From NCBI GenBank assembly GCA_026991215.1, contig JALXBY010000267.1, forward strand, positions 1-13,803: a stretch of 13,803 bases of DNA, given 5' to 3'. The position numbers were made by a program, and so were the translations under genes. The stretch comes from Anaerolineales bacterium (GTDB lineage: Bacteria; Chloroflexota; Anaerolineae; Anaerolineales; DRMV01). The notes below the pieces were generated by a model that saw only the letters and a list, made by a program, of their open reading frames with translations, did not search any database and was not told the origin of the DNA. Shown here piece by piece: positions 5,065 to 12,562 of this stretch. Position 1 is the first letter of the stretch. Each line of letters starts with the position of its first letter.

Positions 5065-7551
5065 TTATGCCGGCTGGCCCACGGCTTCCATGGCCTGGAA
5101 GGAGGCCGGCTGCGACCCGTTCAAAGCCACCCCCACCGAACGGGGGACCAGAACCACGTCGGCGGGCACGGCCGGGTTCACTTTGACCCGCACCGTGTAG
5201 GGCATCCCCCGGAGTTCCAGTCGGGCCAGCGCGCCGTCTTCCAGGCCCAGGGACTGGGCCGTTTCGGGCGCAAGCCAGACCCAGGGTTCCTGGGGGAGCC
5301 GTGGGGCTAAAGTGTCGGACCAGGCGACCAGGGTGCCCCGGTCGTACAGGCGGGTGATGGGCACCGCGAGCAGGCCCTGTTGGGCCGGGGTTGCCGCCGT
5401 GGCCGCGGGGACTTCAGGCGCGGCGACTTCTTCCCCACGCTGAAGCGCGTTGGGCAGGGCCACGCCCAGGCCCTGGGTGTTCTCGTAGACCGTGCCCGCG
5501 TAGTGCAGGTACTCCCTGGAGACGGGCGGGAACTGGGGTTCCACTTTGGTCAGGTCCTGGTAGGAGAGGCCGCGGTAGGCCGGCACCTGTTGGGCCAGGG
5601 CCGCGAAAACCTTGGAGGTGCTTCGGGGCAGGTCCAGGTCCAGCATGCGGCCCAGCGCGGCGACGATGGCGTAATCGGCTTGGGTGCCTTCCAGGGCTGG
5701 CACCGCGGGGTAGAAGCGCTGCACCCGGCGGAAGAGGTTCGTATACGTGCCGCCCCGTTCGATATATGCCTGGGCCGGAAGCACCACATCGGCCAGCCGC
5801 GCGGTCTCAGTGAGGAAGAGGTCCTGCACCACCAGGAAGCCCGCGCGCTCCAGGGCCGCGGCCAGCGCGGGGTCGTCGCCCGCGGGGTCCGCGGCCACCA
5901 CGTAGAGGGCCTTGGCCGCGGCCAGGGTTTCGGCCAGGTTCGCGGCGGGCCGGAAGCCCATGTCCCACGCACCCTGGTCGTTGTTGCGGGGCCAGACCGC
6001 GACCAGGCCGCTCTCGGCCTTGCCCGCGTGACCGGTTTCCAGAAGTAATCGCGCGGCCGCGCGAGCCAGGGCCCCGGAAGTCTCCAGGTCCATCCCTTCC
6101 TGCCCGTAGAAGATGAGCAGGTTTTCGGCTTCCTGGATGGTCTCGCGCCAGGGGCTGTCTTCCGCCAGCAGTCCCAGCAGGGCCTGGACTTCCTCGCCGT
6201 ACCGGTAGCGCACCACGTGGGCCGCGTGGCGTTCAATTTTCGTGGGCCGCGGGTTGAGCACAATCAGGGTCGCGCCCCGTTGCGCGGCCTCCTTCACCCG
6301 GAGCCAGGCCAGGGGCGCTTCCTCCTCCAGGTCGCTGGCCACCACCAGGATGACGTGTCCCGCACCCCAGCGGCTGGGGTCATGGCCCGCACCCAGGCCC
6401 ACCTTGTCCGTCCAGTCGCCGCCCGCGAGGAAGGTGTCCAGCACTTTGCGACCGCCCAGGTGGTCCGTCAGGCGGGCCAGATTGAAGAGGTCTTCGTTGC
6501 TGAGCCGGCCGGAAACCAGGGTGACCAGGTCCTGCCCGGCCTCCTGGAAGGCCTGGGCGACCCTGCTGAGGGCCTCCTGCCACGTGGCGGGCCGGAGTTC
6601 TCCGTTTTCCCGCACTAAGGGCTGGGTGAGCCGCTGGCCGTACTGGGCGAAGTGGTACGCGGCAAACCGGCCCTTGTCACAAATCCAGATTTCGTTCACG
6701 TACTCGTTCTGCCGGGGCATGACCCGCTGCACCGCGAAGCGGCCGTCCAATTCGGGTTCGCGGCGGATATCCAGCATGATGTTGCAACCCACGGGACACA
6801 GGTTGCACACGGAAGCCGCGTGGAACATCTCCCAGGGCCGGGCGTCGAAGCGGAAGTCTGTGGTGGTCAGCGCGCCCACGGGGCAGATGTCGGTGGTGTT
6901 GCCGGACCAGTAGGAATCGAAGGGCGGGTCCGAGGTGGTGATGATGTAGGAAGCCCGGCCCCGTCCGTCGATGGCCAGCACCGGGTCTTCGGCGATTTCC
7001 TCCTGGAAGCGCACGCACCGGCCACAGATGATGCACCGCTCCCGATCCAGGATGATGAGGTCGCCCAGGGGCACGCGTTTGGGCAGGTGGAGTTTGAACT
7101 CATAGGGGAAGCGGCTGGTGCCGGGGCCGTAGGCGTAGGTCAGGTTCTGCAGGGGGCATTCGCCGCCCTTGTCGCAGATGGGGCAGTCCAGGGGGTGGGA
7201 AGTGAGCAGGAACTCCAGGATGTCCTTCCGCGCGCGGGCCACCTGTTCCGAGTTCGTGATCACGACCATGCCTTCCTGGACCTGCATGGTGCAGGCCGTT
7301 TGCAGTTTGGGGAAGAAGCGAATCTTGGGCGAGCCATCCTCGTTGCGGAGGATTTCGCCGGTCGCCCGGTCCCGTTCGGGCAGGCCGACTTCCACCAGGC
7401 ACATGCGGCACATGCCCACGGGTTCCATCTTGGGGTGATAGCAAAACACGGGGATGTCGATGTCGGCCAGCCGGGCCGCGTCAACGATGGTGATGCCCGC
7501 GGGCACGGTAACCTGCTTGCCGTCGATGGTCAGGGTGACCTGTTGGGACAT
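5065..7551 (-). CDS. nuoG: NADH-quinone oxidoreductase subunit G
   Basis: NuoG carries most of the iron-sulfur clusters of the peripheral arm of complex I and passes electrons from NuoE/F toward the quinone site. The 828-residue protein shows the full set of ligands: [2Fe-2S] C37, C48, C51, C87; His-Cys cluster H119, C123, C126, C132 (HPLDCPICDKGGECP); [4Fe-4S] C173, C176, C179, C223; and the additional N7 cluster C249, C252, C256, C291 found in bacterial enzymes such as those of Thermus and E. coli. A molybdopterin-oxidoreductase-like domain follows (about 300-680) with a C-terminal MopB-like barrel. The start has GGAGG 6 nt upstream. It is separated from nuoF by about 3.3 kb of accessory genes and probably needs its own promoter. 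Confidence 0.96.
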   Translation of the reverse strand: MSQQVTLTIDGKQVTVPAGITIVDAARLADIDIPVFCYHPKMEPVGMCRMCLVEVGLPERDRATGEILRNEDGSPKIRFFPKLQTACTMQVQEGMVVITNSEQVARARKDILEFLLTSHPLDCPICDKGGECPLQNLTYAYGPGTSRFPYEFKLHLPKRVPLGDLIILDRERCIICGRCVRFQEEIAEDPVLAIDGRGRASYIITTSDPPFDSYWSGNTTDICPVGALTTTDFRFDARPWEMFHAASVCNLCPVGCNIMLDIRREPELDGRFAVQRVMPRQNEYVNEIWICDKGRFAAYHFAQYGQRLTQPLVRENGELRPATWQEALSRVAQAFQEAGQDLVTLVSGRLSNEDLFNLARLTDHLGGRKVLDTFLAGGDWTDKVGLGAGHDPSRWGAGHVILVVASDLEEEAPLAWLRVKEAAQRGATLIVLNPRPTKIERHAAHVVRYRYGEEVQALLGLLAEDSPWRETIQEAENLLIFYGQEGMDLETSGALARAAARLLLETGHAGKAESGLVAVWPRNNDQGAWDMGFRPAANLAETLAAAKALYVVAADPAGDDPALAAALERAGFLVVQDLFLTETARLADVVLPAQAYIERGGTYTNLFRRVQRFYPAVPALEGTQADYAIVAALGRMLDLDLPRSTSKVFAALAQQVPAYRGLSYQDLTKVEPQFPPVSREYLHYAGTVYENTQGLGVALPNALQRGEEVAAPEVPAATAATPAQQGLLAVPITRLYDRGTLVAWSDTLAPRLPQEPWVWLAPETAQSLGLEDGALARLELRGMPYTVRVKVNPAVPADVVLVPRSVGVALNGSQPASFQAMEAVGQPA

Positions 7552-7611
7552 GGCAACCTCCGTTGCTCACAGCGCTTTAGGCTTCAATGCACCTGAGAAA
7601 ATTAGGCGTGA

Positions 7612-7640
7612 CTTCTACACTTCGCGGACTCGTGAGTAAA
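7612..7640 (-). promoter_or_regulatory. Possible promoter of nuoG
   Basis: On the minus strand TTTACT (7640-7635) and TAGAAG (7617-7612) are 17 nt apart and about 60 nt upstream of nuoG; each hexamer matches consensus at four of six positions. This is the best candidate seen in the gap, but it is weak. Read-through from the nuoF side is the alternative. Confidence 0.3.
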
Positions 7641-7649
7641 TTTTTTTGC

Positions 7650-7677
7650 TTGACACCACATCACGTACCGTTACAAT
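7650..7677 (+). promoter_or_regulatory. Strong promoter of a putative small RNA
   Basis: A perfect TTGACA (7650-7655) and TACAAT (7672-7677) are separated by 16 nt. An AT tract (AAATTTTTTT, 7638-7647) just upstream resembles an UP element. The -10 is part of the 10-bp palindrome TACAATTGTA (7672-7681), flanked by GTAC on each side (7665-7668 and 7681-7685 region), which could be an operator. No protein-coding gene starts downstream on this strand. Confidence 0.65.
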
Positions 7678-7683
7678 TGTAGT

Positions 7684-7794
7684 ACCCTTTAGGCCGAAAA
7701 CTGCCCGTATGGGTGGCTGCCCCGCAAGGGGATAGGCCTTACCCCAATTTGGGAGGAGCGGTCGGTTGAAGGCCGGCCGCTTTCTTAATTATTT
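7684..7794 (+). ncRNA. Putative structured small RNA, unassigned family
   Basis: Downstream of the promoter at 7650-7677 lies about 105 nt with no credible reading frame that folds compactly by eye. AGGCC (7691-7695) can pair with GGCCT (7735-7739) to close a multi-branch region holding CCC-GTAT-GGG (7704-7713) and CCCC-GCAA-GGGG (7720-7731), the latter with a GNRA tetraloop. CCCA-ATT-TGGG (7743-7753) follows, then a terminator hairpin. The RNA points at the 3' end of the DUF3800 gene and overlaps it by about 10 nt, so no gene lies downstream for a riboswitch to control. I compared it mentally with SRP RNA, 6S RNA, the common riboswitches and hammerhead or twister ribozymes and found no match. 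Promoter, structure and terminator together support a transcribed RNA; its function is unknown. Confidence 0.5.
7757..7794 (+). terminator. Terminator of the putative small RNA
   Basis: AGCGGTCGG (7757-7765) pairs with CCGGCCGCT (7773-7781), nine pairs with one G-U, around a 7-nt loop, followed by the U-rich TTCTTAATTATTT. The tail overlaps the last codons of the convergent DUF3800 gene. There is no U-run on the minus strand. Confidence 0.6.
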
Positions 7795-8384
7795 ACCTCA
7801 ATCCAGTGAAGACGATGTCCATACTTCCTCCACAAAGCCATGGCGTGAGGTTCTTTTTGTGCCACTGCTCGCGCAAATCCACATAAAGCATCAGCCAAGC
7901 GAAGCAGGGCGCTGCTTGCCTCCGTACGTATACCCCGTACCGACAGGCCCCATATACGTCCCGGCTGCTTGGTGTTTTGCAAGCGTTGTCGCAACTCTGC
8001 ACCTATCCGTTTTGCTTGAGTTTTTGAAAGGGCATCCACATAGATTTTGATGCGCAAAGTCTTCTCTTCATCAAATTGGCGAAGCACTTCATATAGAGCC
8101 TGCGCCATCATATTCAGATATTTCATCTCGGTATCACGAAACTCAACGATTTTTATGCTCATCCCCTCTACTTCTGCCTGAAGCACTTCCTCTATATAAC
8201 TCCAGCGAATTGACTTCTTGGTTTTTGTCCATTTAGTTCGTTTTCCGGTCCGAACTTCAATTTGCTGGCAAAACCGTTCTGCTTGTTCACGAAAGTGTCG
8301 CTCTACGATAACTACAGCAACTAAAAAGAACTCGCCTTTTGTGTCTTGGCCCGTTTCATCCACATAGAGGTGGAGTTGCTTCAT
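7785..8384 (-). CDS. DUF3800 family protein
   Basis: The 199-residue protein opens with LHLYVDETGQ (4-13), the signature start of DUF3800 proteins, which are thought to have an RNase H-like fold. Further acidic positions fit that fold: D117 in KIYVDALSK and D165 in LLRLADALCGFA, with E155 before it. Family members are found in accessory and defence-like contexts, but their reaction is not established. The gene is clearly AT-richer than its neighbours (near 40-45% GC by inspection against roughly 65%), which points to recent transfer. It lies downstream of the Uma2 gene with a gap of about 86 nt, has only a weak GGGATG before its start, and meets the putative small RNA tail to tail. Confidence 0.7.
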   Translation of the reverse strand: MKQLHLYVDETGQDTKGEFFLVAVVIVERHFREQAERFCQQIEVRTGKRTKWTKTKKSIRWSYIEEVLQAEVEGMSIKIVEFRDTEMKYLNMMAQALYEVLRQFDEEKTLRIKIYVDALSKTQAKRIGAELRQRLQNTKQPGRIWGLSVRGIRTEASSALLRLADALCGFARAVAQKEPHAMALWRKYGHRLHWIEVNN

Positions 8385-8470
8385 CCCGATGTGCTCAAGA
8401 GGGTCAATTCAGATTTTGGCACTCCTTGCAATAAGGCAGACCCACGAGGATTGCAATGCATTTTCGTTAC

Positions 8471-9136
8471 TTATCTGCCTTGCCTTGTAATTTCCCGCAA
8501 ACATTTCTGCACGTCCGGCAGGGGGTGTTGCCACAGCCAGGCCACGTCCAGCCAGAAGCCGGGGATCACCGCGCTCACCCAGCGCCCGCGCGAGAGTTCG
8601 GAAACCCGGTAACGCCCGGCCTCCAGCGCGTGCCCCACAAAGCGCTTCCGGGGTAGGTCCACCACCCAGTATTCGGGAATGCCCACCGAGGCGTACTCCT
8701 GGGCCTTTTCCACCAGGTCCACCGTACGGGTTGAGGGGCTGGTGACCTCCACCACCAGCACAGGCAGGACCTTTACCGGCACGCCCGTGACCTTAGGCGC
8801 ATCTTCGGGGCGGAAGACGCTGATATCCGGCTCCCGAATCAAATCCTCGGCCAGTTGCACCGCGGCCGGGGCGAGAAGTATCTTGCCCTGCCAATTCCGG
8901 GCCTGCATCCAGGAAAATACCAGGTAGGCCAAAAACCACACCACATCCTGATGCTCGGCTGTGGCTGGCGAATACATGAGCACCTCCCCGTAGGCGAACT
9001 CCCAGCGGCGGTTTTCAGGCGCCTCCCGCAGGTAATCCTCCACGCGCCAGCCGCCCACTCGCGCCACATACGGATGCCGGGCCAGATAGGGCAGGTCTTG
9101 CACCAGGTGTGTTTCCAGCACCGCCGCGGTGGTCAT
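8471..9136 (-). CDS. Uma2 family nuclease
   Basis: This 221-residue protein is a Uma2 (DUF820) family member with a predicted PD-(D/E)XK nuclease fold: WEFAYGEVLMY (45-55), the acidic D104 in IREPDISVF, E130 in VLVVEVTSPSTRTVDLVEK, and YASVGIPEYWVVD (148-160). The ATG at 9136 is chosen over an upstream one at 9226 because GGAGGT lies 8 nt before it and because it overlaps the stop of the DUF262 gene as ATGA, a sign of translational coupling. Uma2 proteins are abundant and multicopy in Cyanobacteria and Chloroflexota; their biological role is not settled. A second member (13467-13803) shares the same core motifs. Confidence 0.85.
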   Translation of the reverse strand: MTTAAVLETHLVQDLPYLARHPYVARVGGWRVEDYLREAPENRRWEFAYGEVLMYSPATAEHQDVVWFLAYLVFSWMQARNWQGKILLAPAAVQLAEDLIREPDISVFRPEDAPKVTGVPVKVLPVLVVEVTSPSTRTVDLVEKAQEYASVGIPEYWVVDLPRKRFVGHALEAGRYRVSELSRGRWVSAVIPGFWLDVAWLWQHPLPDVQKCLREITRQGR

Positions 9137-10854
9137 GGGGCCGTACCTCCGTAATCCAAACGCCAGGCCTGCAATGCATAACGGGCCATTTCCCGCTGGC
9201 GCCGCCGCAAGGCATCGGCATCCCAAACGGGGTACTCGGCGATTTTACGGGTCATGAGGAAACGGCTTTTTGCGTAAATGTGGCGTTTCTCCTCAAAAGG
9301 CCGGTCTCCGGCTTCCCGGTTCAACGCGGCTTCCAATAGGGTAAGGTTTCCCAGGCGTTGCGTCAAATCGAAATCCCGCGAGGGCCAGGGGGAACGCTCA
9401 GGCGCGATATGTTCCACCGTGATTTGGGGGTCGTCCAGGTCAGCCTGGACGCCGCCCATGGCTTGTTCCAGGGCCAAGAGCAGCCGTTTGACCACGCGCT
9501 GGCCCGGGCCGTGGGGTGCCCGTTCCGCGGCTTCGAACGCGGCGCGAAACGTGTCATCGTTGGGGTAAACCGGGGCCAGGTGGGAGAAAATTGCGGCCGC
9601 GGGTACCGGAGCCTCGGCCTGCATCACGAAACGCGCGGCCTTGTGAAAGGCCCGTTCCAACAAATTGGGGTTGCGGCGGCCAATCACCAGGTAGCGTACC
9701 ACGATAACCGTCGCCATACGCAACACCTGAACCAGCCGTTCTCTCCAGAGCGGGCGACGTTCCGGTTCCTCCAGCCACCGCAGGTAGACGGCCATGACCA
9801 GGGGGATGTGTTGCGTTGCCCGGAAGACCTGAAGGTCCCGAACCCACAGGGATGCCTCAGGGAAATCGTTCCAGAACGGGTCCTGCCACTGGCGCAGGGC
9901 AGCATAGAGCCAGGCCAGATGTTCCAGCCGACGAAGCAAGGCGAGCACGTCCTGGGACGTGCGTATGCGTTGACGCACCACGCGAAACAGACGTTCCCGG
10001 CGGACCAGGTCGTCCGTCTGGGTGTTCAAGTAGTACCGGAGAAACGCCGGAAAGCGTTCGTATTCCACGGTTTCGACCAGGGCCGTCCACTTGCGGGCCA
10101 CAAAGTCCTGGTCTGCGGGGTCCTGAATGCGGGCAAACAGGTAGTTTTTGAGCAAATCCGTGGGCGTCAGTGCGGTGCCACGAGCGTTCAGGGTTTCGAA
10201 AATCGTATACGCGCTGAGGGTATCCCCGGTGAGTACCTGGGTAAATACCACTCGCTGGGTGCACTGGTGAATGAAGCCGGCCAGACGGGTTCCATCGTCA
10301 TTTGAGAAGGCCGCCTGGATGCGTTCCCGGAAGAAGGCAAACCCGCGCCATAGAAGGCGATGGGAAACCGGGCGTCGGTTCAGGTGCTCCGGTTGCAGGC
10401 CTTGTAGAAGGTATTCCTGGAAAAACGGGTCATCCTGGCGGTTGAGTTGGATGCGGCTCTGATAAAGAAGACGGGCCGGTTCCTTTTCCCCCACAAAGCG
10501 CTGCTGGAAAATGCGGGCACGCTCTCGGTTGGCTTCGGGTTCCCGGCCCTGTTGCGCCCAGTCTTCAAAGGTGACTATCGCGGCCAGGGCCAGAAGCACG
10601 AACGTGACCAGACGTTGCTGGCCGTCCACCACGATTAAACGGTCCTCACCGGAAGAGGGCTGCTGGAAGATGACCACACCCATGTAGTGGTAGGCTTCCT
10701 CACCTCGGTAAAGTACCAGCAGGTCGTCCCACAGGTCTTCCCACTGGGCCTCATCCCAGGCATAGTTCCGCTGAAACGGGGGGATTTGATAGAACCGCCC
10801 GTTCCCGAAAACTTCGTTCAGGGTAACGGTCTGCGTTTGCAGGATGGGTTGCAT
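9133..10854 (-). CDS. DUF262-DUF1524 (GmrSD-like) nuclease
   Basis: The 573-residue protein joins the two halves of GmrSD-type systems in one chain. The N-terminal DUF262 part has IPPFQRNYAWDEAQWEDLWD (24-43), MGVVIF (58-63) and the nucleotide-handling motif VVDGQQRL (75-82). The C-terminal DUF1524 part is a His-Me-finger nuclease with ITVEHIAPE (about 478-486), RLGNLTLLEAALNRE (about 500-514), PFEEKRHIYAKS and a final tryptophan-containing helix. GmrSD enzymes are nucleotide-dependent (type IV) restriction systems that cut modified DNA, and related proteins serve in phage defence. The gene starts 44 nt after nuoF and its stop overlaps the start of the Uma2 gene, so the two nucleases are likely made together. 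The target is unknown. Confidence 0.85.
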   Translation of the reverse strand: MQPILQTQTVTLNEVFGNGRFYQIPPFQRNYAWDEAQWEDLWDDLLVLYRGEEAYHYMGVVIFQQPSSGEDRLIVVDGQQRLVTFVLLALAAIVTFEDWAQQGREPEANRERARIFQQRFVGEKEPARLLYQSRIQLNRQDDPFFQEYLLQGLQPEHLNRRPVSHRLLWRGFAFFRERIQAAFSNDDGTRLAGFIHQCTQRVVFTQVLTGDTLSAYTIFETLNARGTALTPTDLLKNYLFARIQDPADQDFVARKWTALVETVEYERFPAFLRYYLNTQTDDLVRRERLFRVVRQRIRTSQDVLALLRRLEHLAWLYAALRQWQDPFWNDFPEASLWVRDLQVFRATQHIPLVMAVYLRWLEEPERRPLWRERLVQVLRMATVIVVRYLVIGRRNPNLLERAFHKAARFVMQAEAPVPAAAIFSHLAPVYPNDDTFRAAFEAAERAPHGPGQRVVKRLLLALEQAMGGVQADLDDPQITVEHIAPERSPWPSRDFDLTQRLGNLTLLEAALNREAGDRPFEEKRHIYAKSRFLMTRKIAEYPVWDADALRRRQREMARYALQAWRLDYGGTAP

Positions 10855-10877
10855 TCCAGGTCCCTCGTCGTCTCATC

Positions 10878-10893
10878 CCGTTCCAGCGAACGG
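10878..10893. other. Small hairpin between nuoF and the DUF262 gene
   Basis: CCGTTC (10878-10883) and GAACGG (10888-10893) form a perfect 6-bp stem with a 4-nt loop in the 44-nt gap after nuoF. There is no U-run, so it is not a standard terminator; it could stabilise the 3' end of a nuoF message or be chance. Confidence 0.3.
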
Positions 10894-10898
10894 CGATT

Positions 10899-12173
10899 TC
10901 ACCCTTCATGGGCCAGGGCTGGCATCCGGATGTGCAGTTCAAAATCCTGCTTGAACCGCTCGATGCCCGAAACCACGGCCATGGTCGCGAAGTCGCCCAG
11001 GGCGCACAGGCATTTGCCTTGAATTTGCTTGGCCACATCGTACAGGATGTCCAGGTCTTCGGGCGTGCCCCGGCCCTCGACCATCTTCTCCATGAGTTTG
11101 TCCATCCAGTAGGTCCCCTCGCGGCAGGGCGTGCATTTCCCGCAGGATTCATGCTTGAAGAAGTGCACGGTCTTGCGCACCAGCCAGGCCATGTCCACGG
11201 TTTCGTCTACCACGATGACCGAGGCCGAACCCAGGAAACTGCCCACCTTGGGCACGCTTTCGTAGTCCATAGGCGTGTCCAGGACCTCATCCGTGGCAGG
11301 GAGAATGGCCGAAGACGCGCCCGCGGGCAGAATGGCCTTGATGGCCCGGCCCCCCGGAATGCCGCCGCCGTGCTCGAAGATGAGTTCCCGGAAGGTGGTC
11401 CCCAAAGGCAGTTCGTAGTTGCCGGGCCGGTTCACATGGCCGCTCAGGGAAAACACCTTGGGACCGGGGCTTTTCTCCGTGCCCATGGTCCGGTACCAGT
11501 CCGCGCCCCGCTCGATAATCAGGGGCACGTTGGTCAGGGTTTCCACATTGTTGACCACCGTGGGTTTACCATAGAGGCCATAACTGGGCGGGAAAGGCGG
11601 ACGGACGCGGGGCTGGCCCCGCTTGCCTTCCAGGGATTCCAGCAGCGCGGTCTCCTCACCGCAGATGTAGGCCCCCGCGCCCAGGTGGGTGTAGATGCGC
11701 AGAGAGTAGTCCGTGCCAAAAAGGTTGTCGCCCAGCAGGCCCGCGGCCTCCATTTCGGCAATCTTGCGGTCCAGCCACGCGGCGATTTGCCAGAACTCCC
11801 CGCGCAGGTAGATGTAGGCCCGGTTGGCCTGCACTGCGTACGCGGCAATGGCCACCCCTTCCAGGAACTGGAAGGGATTTCGCTCCATGATTTCCCGGTC
11901 CTTGAAGGTGCCGGGCTCGGATTCGTCCGCGTTGGCCACCACGTAGTGGGGCCAGTTTTTCTTGTCCATGAAGGACCACTTGAGGCCGGTGGGGAACCCT
12001 GCGCCGCCCCGGCCCCGCAAGCCCGATTTCTTGACCTCCTCCGTGACCTCGTCCGGGGTCATTTGGGTAACGGCCTTGCGGAAGGCCTCAAACCCGCCGT
12101 GCTTGCGGTAGACCTCCAGTTCGTGAATGTCCGGGATGTCGCGGTGACGCAGGAGCAGGTGTTTCTCGGGCAT
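10899..12173 (-). CDS. nuoF: NADH-quinone oxidoreductase subunit F
   Basis: NuoF binds NADH and FMN and feeds electrons into complex I. The 424-residue protein has the FMN/NADH glycine-rich segments SGLRGRGGAGFPTGLKW (50-66) and GAGAYICGEETALLESLEGK (165-184), the middle SLBB-like part (about 245-325), and the N3 [4Fe-4S] ligands C344, C347, C350 in ESCGKCTPCREG with C390 in CLCALGD. Length and motifs are normal, so the enzyme looks intact. AAAGGAGG stands 6 nt before the ATG. It begins only 11 nt after the nucleotidyltransferase gene and is followed 44 nt later by the DUF262 gene, so its natural neighbours nuoE and nuoG are both displaced. Confidence 0.97.
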   Translation of the reverse strand: MPEKHLLLRHRDIPDIHELEVYRKHGGFEAFRKAVTQMTPDEVTEEVKKSGLRGRGGAGFPTGLKWSFMDKKNWPHYVVANADESEPGTFKDREIMERNPFQFLEGVAIAAYAVQANRAYIYLRGEFWQIAAWLDRKIAEMEAAGLLGDNLFGTDYSLRIYTHLGAGAYICGEETALLESLEGKRGQPRVRPPFPPSYGLYGKPTVVNNVETLTNVPLIIERGADWYRTMGTEKSPGPKVFSLSGHVNRPGNYELPLGTTFRELIFEHGGGIPGGRAIKAILPAGASSAILPATDEVLDTPMDYESVPKVGSFLGSASVIVVDETVDMAWLVRKTVHFFKHESCGKCTPCREGTYWMDKLMEKMVEGRGTPEDLDILYDVAKQIQGKCLCALGDFATMAVVSGIERFKQDFELHIRMPALAHEG

Positions 12174-12184
12174 TCCAGCCTCCT

Positions 12185-12562
12185 TTACGCTTGAAGCGAC
12201 GTGGGTTGTTGGACGATTTCGGTTTCAGAGGTCACTTCCAGGCCTGTACGCACGGCTTCCGCTAAGATGAACGATTTGGGATAAATGCGCCGCCATTCCT
12301 CCGGGGTATAGCAAAGGTAATCCACATGCTTGGGGAAGGGAAACCGGCGCATCATAAACGCCAATCGTTCCAGAAAGGGGATTTGAGCAAACGTTTCGGA
12401 AACCACCACCACATCCAGGTCGGAAGGTTCTTCTGCCTTTCCCTGAACGCGTGACCCAAACAAGATGACCCTTTCCGGCTTCAATTCTTTCCACAGCCGT
12501 GGGAGCACTTCCCGCCAATATCGTTGGAGCCAGGGGTCCTGCATCTTGGAAATCACAGCCAT
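12185..12562 (-). CDS. MNT-type nucleotidyltransferase, antitoxin-like
   Basis: This 125-residue protein is a minimal nucleotidyltransferase: LFGSRVQGKAEEPSDLDVVV (34-53) fits the GS-x10-DxD pattern exactly (G36, S37, D48, D50), and HVDYLCYT (79-86) supplies the third acidic residue, D81. In MNT/HEPN pairs, such as MntA/HepT, the nucleotidyltransferase neutralises the HEPN toxin by adding AMP to it. The ATG at 12562 is preferred: AGGAG precedes it closely and it overlaps the end of the HEPN gene by 10 nt; a longer start at 12583 is possible. The stop lies 11 nt before nuoF, so the gene sits inside the nuo transcript. Confidence 0.85.
   Translation of the reverse strand: MAVISKMQDPWLQRYWREVLPRLWKELKPERVILFGSRVQGKAEEPSDLDVVVVSETFAQIPFLERLAFMMRRFPFPKHVDYLCYTPEEWRRIYPKSFILAEAVRTGLEVTSETEIVQQPTSLQA

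Noticed and set aside
6652..7596. 314-codon plus-strand frame antisense to nuoG
   Set aside because: It mirrors the nuoG coding strand, is rich in Gly/His/Val and has no promoter or domain of its own.
7681..7790. Known riboswitch or self-cleaving ribozyme in the small-RNA segment
   Set aside because: CCGCAAGG and GGGAGG recalled twister-like strings, and CCGAAAAC recalled the hammerhead core, but the other conserved parts are missing and no gene follows for a riboswitch to control.
8433..8481. Inverted repeat AAGGCAGA / TCTGCCTT near the end of the Uma2 gene
   Set aside because: The 8-bp arms are 33 nt apart, include the stop codon region and are not followed by a U-run, so a terminator is not supported.
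10908..12194. 428-codon plus-strand frame antisense to nuoF
   Set aside because: It exists only because stop codons are rare opposite GC-rich nuoF; no domain is visible.
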